DNA from: Ectobius pallidus
Taxonomy: Eukaryota > Arthropoda > Insecta > Blattodea > Ectobiidae
DNA length: 64,000 nucleotides
Reading direction: 5' to 3'
Assembly (NCBI GenBank): GCA_964059195.1
Contig: CAXKWD010000006.1
Location: forward strand, 64,125,073-64,189,072
Every line of letters starts with the position of its first letter. The stretch's first letter is position 1. Of the stretch, positions 1 to 11,696 are shown in pieces. The position numbers were made by a program, and so were the translations under genes. The notes beneath the pieces were generated by a model. It had not been told where the DNA came from. It searched no databases and saw only the letters and a program-made list of their open reading frames with translations.

Positions 1-640
1 ATTTTCATTTATTAAATCTGAAACGGATTGATTTTTTACTGTACTTATATCAGTGGCTTCATTAAAAGTTTGCCAAAATTTTCTAGGGTTGTTCCTATAT
101 TCATCAAATTTTAATTTATAATAGCTAACTTTCATATTTCTGATCACAAGAGTCAGCATATTTCTATAATTTTTATAATAACTTTTCAAATTTTCATTGC
201 TTGGGTCTTGAATTAATTTTCTCGCGAGTTTGTCTCTAGTACGGATTGATTTAATTATACCTACAGTGATCCATGGTTTAATTTTCCTGAACTTACGAGA
301 AAGCTTACAGTTGCTTTTTGAAGTACTTAAATCGATGCATTTCTTAATTAAATTATAAAAAATCTGGAAAGAGGTATCTGGATCATTACATTTATACACT
401 GAATCCCAGGTTTCTGATTCAATGAGTGAGACTAATGTTTCATTGTTAATGTGATTCACAGTATGTATTTGATTACCATCTGGGGATTTTAAACAATGCT
501 CGTTAATATTCTTAAATAGAGCAAAAACGGCATAATGATCCGTTACGGCGCAGCAAAAGACTCCTGGTATAAATTTCCAGTTTCTCTTGGTTTTAAAAAA
601 TATATGGTCTAAACAGGTCTCAGAGCTTGGTCTCGTCATC
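1..640 (-). pseudogene. LINE ORF2 fragment: end of APE endonuclease plus linker to RT
   Basis: The minus-strand frame is open without a stop from about position 657 to the left edge, roughly 218 codons. Near its start it reads SSETCLDHIFF and then AVTDHYAV, the late endonuclease motifs (the SDH-type His) of APE-class non-LTR retrotransposons. KPWITVGI and the basic PRKFWQTFNE segment follow; these are typical of the linker before reverse transcriptase in CR1/Jockey-like LINEs. An in-frame TAA at 658-660 ends the similarity on the upstream side, so the copy is probably 5' truncated there. The RT itself lies outside the window. The clade is inferred. The uninterrupted frame suggests a fairly young copy, or simply chance survival. 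Confidence 0.75.
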
Positions 641-1254
641 GGGTATTTTCTATTTGCTTATGCAATTTTACCCTCTAGTCCTACCTTCTGCTTCGAAGCG
701 CAAAACCTCAACCAACTGCGCCAAGGCGTAGCCAGACATTTTATATGTGTTCTGTGTGCGCCATATTTCAGTATGTTTCCATAAATTCATCCCCAATAAG
801 CATCGCAAAAATTAATTTCAATTATTCTAAAATAGTTTCAAAATTCCTAAATTCTAAAAATTATAGTATTTTAGTCTTTAGAAGTAATTAAAAAATAATA
901 CTTGTAAATTGTATTTAAATTAAATTAAATTATAAATAAATTATGTTTTTGAACAAATTGTACTTTAACAAAATTTAGCGGTTGCTGTCAAAATTGTCAG
1001 TCAAATAGAATTTATTCCAAGAGAAGCATTGTTAATTACGCGGTAATTACCGGTATACGTTTTGACTCTCAATTCATTATATAATAGAAATTCTCTTTTG
1101 TTGAGATTTCTATTGTGTGTAATGCGTTGGATTGTTGTTAACATTTAGGTTACTACTTTTACTTTATACAGCGTAAGATGATATTAGGCCTTCTGAAGGA
1201 TTCCGAAACCTAGAATATTATCTAAAGTAACTTATTTGTACCGGCAATTTTATA
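641..1254. other. AT-rich spacer, nothing recognised
   Basis: No gene, RNA or repeat could be supported. The 65-codon frame at 587-784 lacks any recognisable motif and straddles the LINE boundary. Confidence 0.5.
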
Positions 1255-1967
1255 CAGTGAGTCCCACGCAAGAGTTGGCCAATGACGCGGGTTTCTGCGT
1301 CGCGGCTGGCACAGCTCCAACTCCCGAGCGATCGGGTGAAATATCTACGCAAATAATGCCGCGGTTTGTGTAATGATTCATGTTCTCACATTTACAGTTG
1401 AAATTATAAGGAAAATTATCACGTACCTCATCACAAGAGATGTTGGAAATGTTCTCCTCTTGCATAAGCACAACACTGACACCTTTTTTAGGGAATTTTC
1501 TTTCACGCGCGTAAGTTCAGCTTCCGAGATAGAGTTAATTTCTCTTGTGATATTGTCTTTAAGTTCTTTTTGTGTATGGGAAATTGACCTACACACTTTA
1601 TTTTTCAAATTTCCCCATAAAAAATATTTACATACTGTTAGAAAAACTTGATGACAATATCACATAGGCCTATCACAAGAGAAAGTAATTCTGTCTCAGA
1701 AGCTGAACTTATGCGCGTGAATGAAAATTTCCTAAAAAGGTGTCAGTATTGTCTGGATGCAAGAGGAGCACATTTCCAACATCTCTTGTGATGAAGTGCG
1801 TGGTTATTTTCATTGTAATTTTAACTGTAAATGTGATAACCTGAATCATTACTACGACCTCGGCATTATTTGCGTAGATATTTCACCCGATCGCTCGGGA
1901 GTTGGAGCTGTGCCCGCCGCGCCACAGGAACCCGCGTCATTGGCCAACTCTTGCGTGGGACTCACTG
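1255..1967. mobile_element. Tc1/mariner-like non-autonomous element with ~300 bp inverted arms
   Basis: The left end CAGTGAGTCCCACGCAAG (from 1255) is mirrored at the right end (to 1967). The arms pair over about 300 bp (roughly 1255-1560 against 1660-1967) at about 85-90% identity by eye. The flanking dinucleotides are TA at 1253-1254 and 1968-1969, the target duplication of the Tc1/mariner superfamily, and CAGTG is a usual Tc1 terminus. No transposase is present, so it would be mobilised in trans. Each arm contains a ~74-codon frame with the same peptide (ISNISCDEVR..., ICVDISPDRSGVGAVPA), which may be incidental. The right arm carries a 13 bp insertion (1664-1676) containing AGGCCT. Confidence 0.8.
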
Positions 1968-2437
1968 TAGTTTCAGTATGTTGTCAAATTCATTTTCAAT
2001 ATTCTAATGTTCAGTCATTCATGTAAAGCAACACATCAGAATTATCTGTTGCTTTGCATGAATGGCTCATACAGTAACTTTTTTTAACTTCTTTTCCTTT
2101 CTTATTTGTATTTTAGATTTCAATTTTTTTCTTTTAAGGTGTTTTGCGTAATTAAAATTATACTTGCTGCCATAGCTTATAGCTAATGCTTTGCTGTAAC
2201 ACGAGTAAACAAATCAATAATAAACAACAGAGTGGGAAATAATTTAAGATGCCGGGGGAGAATATTCCTAATTACAAAAACGTGCAGACTTGTCAACTGG
2301 TCACATTGCTGGAGATCTGGTACTCGTTGTATTACTGCTGTTCTATACGTATTACTGGTGTTATTTTCATAGAAATACATACAGAATAAATCAGTAATAC
2401 ATTGTTTTCAGTTTACGGTTTTGTCTTTTATAATGAT
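1968..2437. other. AT-rich spacer, nothing recognised
   Basis: No supported feature was found. Short frames on the minus strand (2183-2380) show no domain. Confidence 0.5.
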
Positions 2438-3055
2438 TATTCCACTCATGATATTGACTAATGCTGTTTAGCAATTCCTTGGATATAGACTAATCACAAT
2501 CGTTTATCTTATAATATCCTTCCTCGGATCTCAAGGATGCAATTTTATCTGATGAAACGTCTTTCGTTACTGGACACATAAGGCATCAACGTGCGGTGAT
2601 AAATATGTCACATGCTGTCATTGAGCAGAATGAAAACATATTATTTTATACGACATAAGTTGTTTGGTAATTGAAATTATTTAAATGTCCATTGATTAAA
2701 ACATAATTTCCATTCGGTGCAAGCTAATTCGTTTGCTTTTATAGCGTTCTGATGTAAGCAACTACCACGACGCCCTCCATCTTGTGAAGCGCACTATTGG
2801 TAGAATTGAGAAATCGGATCGATTCATGGGATCGATTCGTGGACTGTTCATTCATCTAGTGTGCCGTGATCTTACTGCTGATAGAATATTAACAACAAAG
2901 TAAGAAAATTATTATTATTTACAAAATCCGTTACATTTTATTCATGAAATAGCCTTAAAAATCCAAACCGACATTAAGTGTTTCATCAGATAAATTTTCT
3001 TGAACTTAGTTTTTGCAAATATATCGATAAACTCGTAATCTCTCGTCAGATTACC
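2438..3055 (+). repeat. Dispersed ~0.6 kb repeat, copy 1
   Basis: This copy matches the reverse complement of 14713-15331 over its whole length. Shared landmarks in order are ATTCCACTCAT, TTTAGCAATTCC, GGATATAGAC, ATTTTATCTGAT, CATTGATTAAAA, TTCGGTGCAAGCTA, the ATCGATTCATGG region, and a terminal ATCGATAAACTCGTAATCTC. The element is non-coding. No clear TIR or TSD was found, so its class (DNA element, Helitron-like or other) is open. Confidence 0.65.
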
Positions 3056-3069
3056 TCTCCGCCCGGGGA

Positions 3070-3427
3070 AATAATATAAATGTGCATTGATTAAAATACA
3101 ATTTCGATTCGGTACAAGCTATTTCTTGTGCTTTTATTCTGTTCTGATGTTAGCTTATCTGAATTAAGTTAACTACTTTTCATACGCACTATTGGTAGCA
3201 TTGGTTAAAATCTGGTAACTCTTTCGATTCATCGATTGTCGGTTCATAGAATAGCCGTGAAAGCTGATAGATTTGATTTTAACTAACAAAGAAAAAGAAG
3301 TAGGCTAATTGGTATTTATATAATAGATTGCATTTAATTCATAGAATAGTATTAATAAATCTCACTCGAGATTACGAGTCGCAGTCGCGAATCTATCGAT
3401 AAACTCATTATCTCTTGTGAGATTACC
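3070..3427 (+). repeat. Dispersed ~0.6 kb repeat, copy 2 (right half only)
   Basis: It restarts in the middle of the consensus (AATATAAATGTGCATTGATTA) immediately after copy 1 ends, and it carries the same 3' end (TATCGATAAACTCATTATCTC, TTGTGAGATTACC). This is either a partial tandem duplication or a second 5'-truncated insertion beside the first. Confidence 0.6.
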
Positions 3428-3614
3428 TATTGGATAAAATCATCGGCGGGTGGGAAACCCTCCTCAACCCTTCAATTTCACCTGATAGCACAGTCGCTTG
3501 TGTCAATTTTGTTATGCTTTTGGATTGACAATGTATTGTCATTTTTTGTGCTGCAGCCATGGATCCATGTTATGGATAGTGTTTTATCATTATTTTTATA
3601 ATTTTCTTTCTGTA

Positions 3615-4319
3615 GCCCTTTTCCAGGCTGAAATATTTGCTATTTTGGCCTGTGCTTATATCTTAGGAATGCCTTGGCTGCAAGGTCGAATTAGCATCTG
3701 TTCTGACAGCCAGGCTACCCTGAAGGCACTATGTGCCAGTACAACAAGGTCTAGGTTGGTAGGAGAGTGCCAAAAAACCTTGGATATTCTCTGCTCCCGC
3801 CGACCAGTGTAACAGCTCTGCTGGGATCCTGGGCATACTGGAATCAGAGGAAATTAACTAGCCGATAAGCTAGCATGGGAGGGCTCGGCCAATGTCTTTA
3901 TTGAACCGGATCCTGTCCTTGGTATCACTCCAAGAAGGGCCAGGCGTGGGGTCTTAGACTGGATGTCACATCAGCATGGCACTTTTTGGAGTAATCTTAC
4001 TACTGCTAGGCAGACTCGAGATATGATCGAGGGACCTAGCAAGAAGAACAGCAAGATTCTGTTAACCCTTAACCGGGTACAACTTAGAGGTGTAGTTGGC
4101 CTGTTAGAAGGACACAACACCCTAAAGAGACACCTACATGGGATGAAGCTTAGTTCGGATCCCGAAGATGAGTCTTCTCTACACATATTGTGCGAATGTG
4201 AAGAACTTGCTACAATCAGACATTTTCTCTTGGGCTCGGATAAACTGAGACCAGATGACATAAGGAGAATGAACCCAAGATCTATCCTGTCCTTCGTGAA
4301 GGCAATGGGGCTTGAATGA
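3615..4319 (+). pseudogene. LINE C-terminal relic: RNase H and zinc-like tail
   Basis: One frame reads an RNase H domain. It begins FQAEIFAILACAYIL with the catalytic Glu, continues with ICSDSQATLKAL carrying an Asp, and then WDPGHTGIRGN-stop-LADKLAW, the conserved WxPGHxGxxGNxxAD block. A basic region follows, then a C-terminal Cys/His block (LHILCECEELATIRH) like that of I/R1/Loa-type LINEs. Two in-frame TAA codons, at 3810-3812 and 3855-3857, break it; the second replaces the Glu of GNExAD. The frame is otherwise conserved to 4319. The sequence to about 4600 may be the element's 3' UTR. The LINE superfamily call is solid; the clade is inferred. Confidence 0.8.
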
Positions 4320-6492
4320 ATTCTCCAGTAAGAGGGGCACAATGAGCCTAATTATGTGGCCTACGTGCACGAGACCGAAAGGACCCAACCCATTCATTCT
4401 GTAGCCTTTACACAGCCTCCTGTCACCTGCAAAGTCATCCGGGCCACGTTTGACAAGCTCACCCCTGATTCAGCCAATCAAAAAGCACCGTTACAAAGTT
4501 ACGTCGGATATTGGGAGCAAACAGTCAATCAGAACCCTTCTTATGGAGACAACTTCAGACTATGAACAACATGAGTTCCAAGCGGGTCGTGTACATTAGC
4601 CGTGCTGTTTAGAATTCAATTTACGTGTTCAGTCGGTTCGGTCAATATTTAATTTTTCATTTTGGGTGAGGTCATTTGTTGTGCTTTATGTAGTGCGGTA
4701 CAGACATGGTATAGATTGTATACAACGTGCTCTAGCGGCTGTGTTGCTAAGTTGTAGCGTTGTCAGCGCATCGATCATTCCTGTTTCGGAACCTCAGTGT
4801 TGTGTCATTATTTATAACTAGGTTTTTAAAATTCTTCTGTTATATCGGTAAAATTCACTTAATGGTAAAATCAGTATTTTCCAAACACATGAAATGGGCT
4901 AAATCACCTAAAGTCGAGGCAGAAAGAATAGACGGGTTTCTCAGAACAACTCCTTCCGCCGACTACCCCTCTTTCCATTCTCCTTACAAGTACTTATGGC
5001 TGCGTCTCAATGAACACAGTAGCTTATAGTAGGACAAGAAAGTATATTGCTATGAAATACTAGTGTTTTTACTTATTTAAAAATATTAATTTATTTAATA
5101 AAGTAATACTTTTGTCATAAATTTAAAATAATTATTTTAATCTTTACTTGCGTTATTTCCGTAAGCCTACGCGACTCGTTGTACAGGCGCAACATTTAAT
5201 ATGTGTATCAAAATATTCATCAATTCATTTTCACATCTTATATTTTAATTTAAAAAAAATAGAACTAAACGGATAGTTTGTCTTAATAATACTCTCTCTT
5301 TAACTTACATTGAATAATAAATTATCAGTCGTGTAGTACAGATCTTGTTTGCTATTAAATTACCGCATTATAAATTGTAAAACAAAGAATAATTGGTTCA
5401 GTAGTCTATGTCAGATTATAAAGCCGATTTGTGTACATTACAACAAACACAATTTCATAACTCCTCATCATTGTCACTCTCCACATCAGAATTGTCACTA
5501 CAAATATCTAAATTCATCACAACTCTTTCAGTAATGACGTCCCTGCCCATCTCCTTTCTGGAGTCTCTCAGAGTGTGCCACAAATCTTCTCCAATCTTCG
5601 ATTGTAACACTGTCCAATAACCACAACATCGCTTGGCTTGGCAATAACCGGCATTCGTACAGAGCGACGCAGAACGGGGGCGAGGTTCAGGTACACAGAA
5701 CATAAAAAGTTAGGAAAACAGTGGAATGGGAAGCTGCCTATTCTTTCTGCCTCTGCTATAGTTAATAATGAATTTAGTGCTAAGAAAACTGATGTATACA
5801 CCATTAGCTGGTCTTAATTCGTAAGGAAATTTGGAAGTATAAGTAAAAATACGACGATGTTACTCCAGGACTTCGATACGAAAGCTCCCTTGGAAAGTAA
5901 AGTTTTAAAAAGCCCATGACCTTTCAAGTTTGGATGAAGAAGTCGCAATATAAAATGTGAGATTTCAAAGAAATGAAATACATGAAAAGGAATATTTCTA
6001 AGAATAACGTCATGTGCCTTGAAAAACAAAGTTATCTTCTACTTTACATGAAATAAATAGAAAAGTACATTCAGCTCTTCCCGGAAATCTTGAAAATCAG
6101 GTTAAAGCAAAAAACAGAAAGCAAATATGCAGTTTCGCCTGAAGTAACAACTTCGTATCTAGGTATGCAACAATATAAAATTCTAAACAGATAATCTCTG
6201 TACACATTTTTTTTCCTACTGTTGTATGTATATTTTATCAAGCAACATACGAATTTTGTTTACATGTTCAAGGTAAAATAATCACATGGCTCAAATGAAA
6301 CTAGGAATGTTTGAAACAATTGAGGATATTTTCAGGTGAGTATTACTCCCATACTTGTTTTTGGTGGTGTTTTTGTAAAATCGTAATATTAATATTCTAC
6401 TTACCCCGCTTATTCCTTCACATATGCTGATCAAACTTTCTCAAGAAACCTAAAACTCAACAGTTTCTGAAATCAGGCCTATTAATTCCATC
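4320..6492. other. Unassigned region
   Basis: No recognisable gene was found. An 82-codon minus-strand frame (5455-5703) with an acidic C-terminus (SDVESDNDEEL) and Cys-rich start is the most protein-like piece, but I recognise no family. 6320-6345 contains TTTTCAG followed by GTGAGT, a donor-like string without a matching acceptor or open frame. Confidence 0.35.
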
Positions 6493-6520
6493 TGGCACTT
6501 TGTTATATCAGTTTACCTGA

Positions 6521-6555
<35 letters not shown>
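6493..6555 (+). repeat. SINE-B 3' end with (TTA)n tail
   Basis: GGCACTTTGTTA-ATCAGTTTACCTGA followed by (TTA)n is the same 3' segment seen, inverted, in the fuller tRNA-headed copy at 17461-17785. The copy is heavily 5' truncated. Confidence 0.55.
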
Positions 6556-6556
<1 letters not shown>

Positions 6557-8395
6557 GTTTATAGTATTGAAATGATTACTTCAATTTGTTTTAGTTGAAA
6601 CTTCAATTGAAACGTATTTCCCTATGATTACGCATAATATGTGTCGTGATTTCCTGTGATCGAAGTCCGCATTGTTCAGCCCGCGTGCAGGCAGTGATTG
6701 CTGATTGTGACATTCCTTAGAACGTCCGGTAATTGCCTCTTGCGCGTGGCTGGCACATAGTCTCAGCTAGATTATTATACATTATGGACGTGTTTGATTA
6801 ATATTAAGTAATTTACCCCTGGAGGGATGTCTAGGGGATGGACGAGGCTCGAGGAATAAAAACGTAAAGCTAAGGGGTTATAGTAGTGTAGAAGCTGTAT
6901 ATAGAGAACCATATAAATAAACGGGCAACATCTGGGAACCTACGTATTATTTCTAGTGATAAGGATTTCCATACACCCCCTTAAGTCATAAGAGGGATGC
7001 GGACGACGTCATGGACAGCGGCGGCCCGTTGCAGAGGGCGTGGATAGCAAAGTATGGACACGTCGCACACCCGCTAACCGGATGTACAGGTTGCGCCACG
7101 GTTTTTGGCGTATGGAAATTTTAATGGACAGCTATGGTGCGAGTCACTTACTTTATCGTGGTCATGGTTTGGTCTGAGGGGGCGTGATGGCAGTATCAGA
7201 GGAGGGGCATGATTCCATTAGAAGCGGTGTGACACATAGGCTGAAGCTGGAAGAATGATGCAACTTGATGTTGGATATGTATAAACACACTGCTCGAGAT
7301 GCACTGTAAGTATTCCAATGTTTTGCTTAATCAGCACCATGTGCGTATGTGTCACACGGTGATGAAAGATAACATTATGAAGGGGAGCTACGCCCTCAAG
7401 GGCATATACCAATATTCCTGGCGAACCCGGGGGGCTAGCTGGCTAGCTACGCACTCAAGGACATATGCCAATTTTGCTGGCGAGGCCTATATCCACCACA
7501 GCACGAAGACGTAAGGGGATTCACCCTTACAAATATGTATTTATTAATGTGGTTTGTGTTGTTATATGTCTCAATTTTCTGACAGTTAATCATAAGCAAA
7601 TCCTTAACTACTGTAATACTTTTTATTGCTCAGTGGCTTTTTCATAGATGTAGTGGGGTATAAAGTTCTTACAGAAACATAAAGAAAATAAAGAAAAACA
7701 TAAAGACAATATATTAGATATATGAAGATTCTGGGATAGCTCAATCTGTCAGGAACAATAGAAAATAACACATGCTTATTAAGGTACGAACGTTGCGCGG
7801 TAATACGTCGCCTAGTTTTCTTCCAAAATGTATGGAAGCTTACAAAAATAAAGAACAATTAAGCAAGGAAATTTAAAAGAAACGGTACGGAAAAGAACAC
7901 AATAAAAGTAAGAAGAAGACCTCATTGCTAATTTCAGTAAAGTGGAAGTTATTTGAGCTAGACCAACAATATGCATGCGGGAGAATGCGGGTTTCTCTCT
8001 TAAATACAAAAGAAGGGACGCAATTCTTTGTTTTAAGAGGATGAATCGTACACAACAAAGTGCATTACTTCTCTGTTATTACCCAGAACGACAGTCGTGG
8101 TCAATTAGGACTTTTCTATTTTATCGTGGGTACTATAGCCAGAGGACAGTACTATACGTATACAAAAATTATTGTATTTTACTCTGAAAATTGATATTCA
8201 GTCTCGAGCGTTCAGACGTGAGTATAACAGAAACCCTCCACATCAGAATAATATCATGAGATGGCACAAGCATTTTATTGTTATTATTCTCCTATACAAA
8301 GCAGCCCTATTTCACCAAGTATAGGTATGCTAGGGCTATATGTTGTTCATTAGTTTCATATATATATATATACACACACACTTACACATGGATGA
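6556..8395. other. Unassigned region with a short internal duplication at 7384-7485
   Basis: Two imperfect units of about 60-65 bp lie side by side at 7384-7485, each reading AGCTACGC..CTCAAG-G-CATAT-CCAAT..T-CTGGCGA and separated by GGCTAGCTGGCTAGCT. 8352-8382 is a short TA/CA dinucleotide run. No coding region is supported. Confidence 0.4.
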
Positions 8396-9570
8396 TTAAA
8401 CTATTAGGTTTGTGATACATAATAATGAAAAGTACATATAAACTACATTCTCTGTCAAAGAGGTTTGAAAATGAACAATGAAACTTAGAAAGGAAGCTGC
8501 GCAACATTTCCGTCTAAATATTCCATTTAGTGGTCTGTTGTATTGAAGCCCACAGAAATCTAGATGAGAGGTCAATGAGAATAGCTTCTGCTGATAAATT
8601 GGACAGTCGAACAGAAGATGGACTATTGTTTGCTGTTCTCTGCAGGAGCACAAGTTTCCAGAAGATGATGTAACTTATATGAAATCGAGAGAAGTAACTA
8701 CTGAATTTCCCATGTCTTGTTACAAATTGTGTAAGAATGTAGTTAATTTCGAAAAATTTAGATTGTTTCCTGTCATCTATTGTTGGAAAGAACAGATTTC
8801 TTGTGATGGCTCCTTTTCCACTTGATCCACAACAAGTTCCACTCATTTAGGATTTATCTGTTGATAGTTTTCCTGAAATAAGAGATAGGACAGGCAGTGT
8901 AACTGTAGTTCAACTCTGATATAGCTGCAGTCTTCGCAAGTTCGTCTGCACTCTCATTTACTTCCACTCCAGAGTGACCTTTAACCCAGGTAAAGCAAGT
9001 GTGAAAGGTACTGGAAGAAATGATACGCCTAATTTCTATGGCAATGGGGTTACCATTGTATTTGTCTATGAAAGCATTTAATGTTGCTAGAGAGTCACTG
9101 TGAACTCGCCCACTACACCTGTTTTCGAGACACCTTAGGGCTGCCTCCTTCAGGGCGAGCAACTCTGCTTGGAATATTGTGCATGTTGGTGCTAGTTTGT
9201 ATATCTTATTAGTGACTTCACGGCTCTTTTGGTACACAATAAAAGCGCAGCCAACTGATGAATGTTGTATTTGTCGATCTTCTGTGCGTGATCCGTCTGA
9301 GAATATATGATACTGGTGATAATTGTTCCACGAGTCAAGTTTTACAATGTTCTGAAAGATAGCTGGATGTCCGAAATCTAAGTATTTACCAATTTTTCAA
9401 GCTACAGTGTTGTAGTTTCGTCCTTTTATAATATAAATTATTTTTCCCCTAGCTTTGGCACTCAGGAAAAGAGCGTCTACGTCTGCAAGCACCAGAGCTG
9501 CGTCCGTGAAGATGGTCCGGTAGCCTCGAACTATTTTTAGAACGGATCCTCTTTATAACAAGCAATTTAA
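8396..9570 (-). pseudogene. LINE C-terminal relic: RT tail, RNase H, zinc-like motif
   Basis: Reading down the minus strand, a segment like the end of a LINE RT (VRGYRTIFTDAALVLADV, then NTVA-stop-KIGKYL) runs into FSDGSRTED. An RNase H domain with all four acidic landmarks follows: FSDGS, FQAELLALKEA, VHSDSLATLNAF, and VKGHSGVEVNESADELAK. This block is open from about 9395 to 8854. After a stop and frameshifts, the frame at 8396-8653 contains CSCREQQTIVHLLFDCP, the Cys-Cys-His-Cys tail of I/R1/Jockey-type LINEs. It differs from the copy at 3615-4319, so at least two RNase H-bearing LINE lineages are present. Non-functional because of the stop near 9397 and later frameshifts. Confidence 0.82.
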
Positions 9571-9856
9571 GAAGACCGGTAGAGTGCGAAAAATAAAAAC
9601 AATAGGAAGGCCCAGAACATCAGAAGAAGATGTCGAAAGAATTCGAAATTCTTGTGTTCAGAGACATCAGAAGTCCATATCACGTCGCATTAGGTCTTCC
9701 CAGTTCAACAGTGTACCACTTCATGCAGAAGAGATTGAAACTTTGAGCGTACCATCAAACATTACGCCAGATGTTCTTGTCAGATTGTGGGCTGAAACTG
9801 AATTTCGCTTTGTCGTCTGTTGTGGTGTTAATGGTGGTCGTATTGAAATTTACTAA
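9551..9856 (+). pseudogene. Internally deleted transposase (HTH head joined to C-terminal tail)
   Basis: The frame reads YNKQFKKTGRV..., then GRPRTSEEDVERIRNSC, the linker and second helix-turn-helix entry typical of insect Tc1/mariner-like or DUF4817-containing transposases. Some 45 residues later it passes directly into PDVLVRLWAETEFRFVVCC-NGGRIE, which resembles the C-terminal tail of the same proteins. The DDE catalytic core expected between them is missing, so this is a deletion derivative. Upstream codons remain open to about 9551. It directly abuts the LINE relic on the opposite strand. Family assignment rests on motif memory, not a search. Confidence 0.6.
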
Positions 9857-10889
9857 CATTATTTGGAAACTGTTTGAGTTACTGAAACAATTCAAAGCAC
9901 TTTACACATAATGGAACTTTACAGGAACTTTATGAAACTCCACCATTCATTCTCTGTGTTTCTTCTTCTTCTTCTTCTTCTTCTTCTTTTGGCACACCAG
10001 CTTTGGGTGTGTCTTGTCCTCCTAAAGAACTTTCCCTTCTCTAAATTACTGTTCTTCAACTGCCCCATCAAAGTCGTGCAGCGTCTTCTTCCACAGCATC
10101 TTCCCATCGAAGTCTTGAATACCCTTCAGGTTCGTTTATGAATTTTATTACTTGCTTGCGTTGTGTTTTTATGCATTCTCATAACAGAAAGGCCGACCAG
10201 GAGATTTCATTACAGCATCATCAGAATATAAATCAATTGAGTTCAGCGTTAGTTCTCTGGCACCAACTATCTAGGTCTATCTGATTTACACGTAAAAGTA
10301 ACTGTTCGCCTTTCGATTATCCTAGCTCGCAATAAATAATTATGGCTCTTTCGCAGTATAGTAGAAATAGTAATGAATAAATAATGAATGAAGTGATAGT
10401 AAAACGGAAAAAGGAAGAAAAATAAAGAAAATTGATGTGTGCTTGATTAAACAAAATAAATTTCTGGAGTGACTAATAACATGAAGTAAATGACGTCATC
10501 GAAAAAATGAACGAATTGCTATAACAATGACCTACGAAAGAATACATACATTTTTTCAACCTTTGTAAAGGAATATAATAATGTACATGAGCCAGTACAT
10601 TCTCTATAGAATATCTATTACTTTGTTAAGAATTATGTACACCAATAATAATCTTAATGAGTTTATATTCCTTTTTATATTGAGAGTATTTCTTCTTATA
10701 TTTTTAATTAATTCAGCCACTTAGTTCATCAAGCAGAGTGTAAGATGTAATTCCCATGTATCCTCCATTAGCTAAACACTCCACAAGTGTTGCTGTCTTC
10801 ACGAGCATTGTAAAAAGTTTTCGTAGAGATTGCTTCATAACACTTTAGACGAGTCTCCATTGTCTTAGAAATTATGTAAACTGTTGCAT
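9857..10889. other. Spacer with a (CTT)n tract at 9959-9988
   Basis: The trinucleotide tract makes a leucine or arginine run in the overlapping frames, which are therefore not genes. Nothing else could be supported. Confidence 0.5.
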
Positions 10890-10945
10890 TTAGAACACAA
10901 AGGATATAACCATTGTCATCACAGTTTAGAAGGGAAAAGAAAGCA
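10890..10945. repeat. Source-like copy of a 55 bp duplicated segment
   Basis: The 55-56 bp starting TAGAACACAAAGGATATAAC and ending GGGAAAAGAAAGCA recur without any visible difference at 11980-12035 inside the neighbouring Harbinger-like element. There the segment is an insertion flanked by a 19 bp duplication. Confidence 0.75.
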
Positions 10946-11133
10946 GATGAAGATAAGCATTTCTTACAGTGACGATTAAAATACTCCCCTCAATTTAACT
11001 CTAATAAAAACACTTGTTAATTCAAATACAGAGACCTTTGGTAATATCACTACTTTATCTTTACTATAAAAGTGTACCACACAATTGTATCCATTCTACA
11101 AAACTACTTTTTCTCTCTTACTCTTGTTTTGCG

Positions 11134-11166
11134 CGCTCTCTTTCCTTCTCCCTCTCTCTCTTTTCT

Positions 11167-11200
<34 letters not shown>

Positions 11201-11229
11201 TCTCTCTCTATCTCCCTCTCTCTCTCTCT

Positions 11230-11284
<55 letters not shown>
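11134..11284. repeat. (CT)n microsatellite
   Basis: About 150 bp of CT/TC dinucleotides interrupted by CCC and TTT runs. The three overlapping serine/leucine frames here are artefacts of the repeat. Confidence 0.95.
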
Positions 11285-11287
<3 letters not shown>

Positions 11288-11696
11288 GTTTCTTCAAACT
11301 ATTTCCTCGATCCGTATGCATGCCTTACGGCACTTGTATCGCAATATACTATAACAATATATTCTCATATCTAAGATCACTATTAGAAACATTATTACGT
11401 TATGGCCAGTTGCAGAAAATCACTTTTTGATCAGCAATCAGTTGATGTATGATTACAGTAGTTTGATTGTCAATCATTTCAGTGTTGAGTTGAAGGATGG
11501 CTAATCTTTGATCAGGACACTACGATCAACTGATTCTCGATTTGACGGAGAAACATAATATGTGGCAACAACGCTAAACCAGGTCGCAGTGCACCATTCA
11601 GTTGTTTCAGCTGCCATTTTGCTTGTGTAGCGCACAGGCCTATATTTATTGGCGTTCTGGGCTTTAATTTTTGTACTTTCCTTGCGTATGTGAAAA

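Noticed and set aside
5455..5703. 82-codon minus-strand frame with acidic C-terminus
   Set aside because: No recognised domain, overlaps another frame, and lacks codon or splice support. Mentioned only as a possibility in the spacer entry.
6320..6345. Exon ending at TTTTCAG/GTGAGT
   Set aside because: No acceptor with polypyrimidine tract and no supported open frame upstream.
11014..11430. Three long overlapping serine/leucine-rich frames
   Set aside because: They are produced by the (CT)n microsatellite and have no non-repeat protein content.
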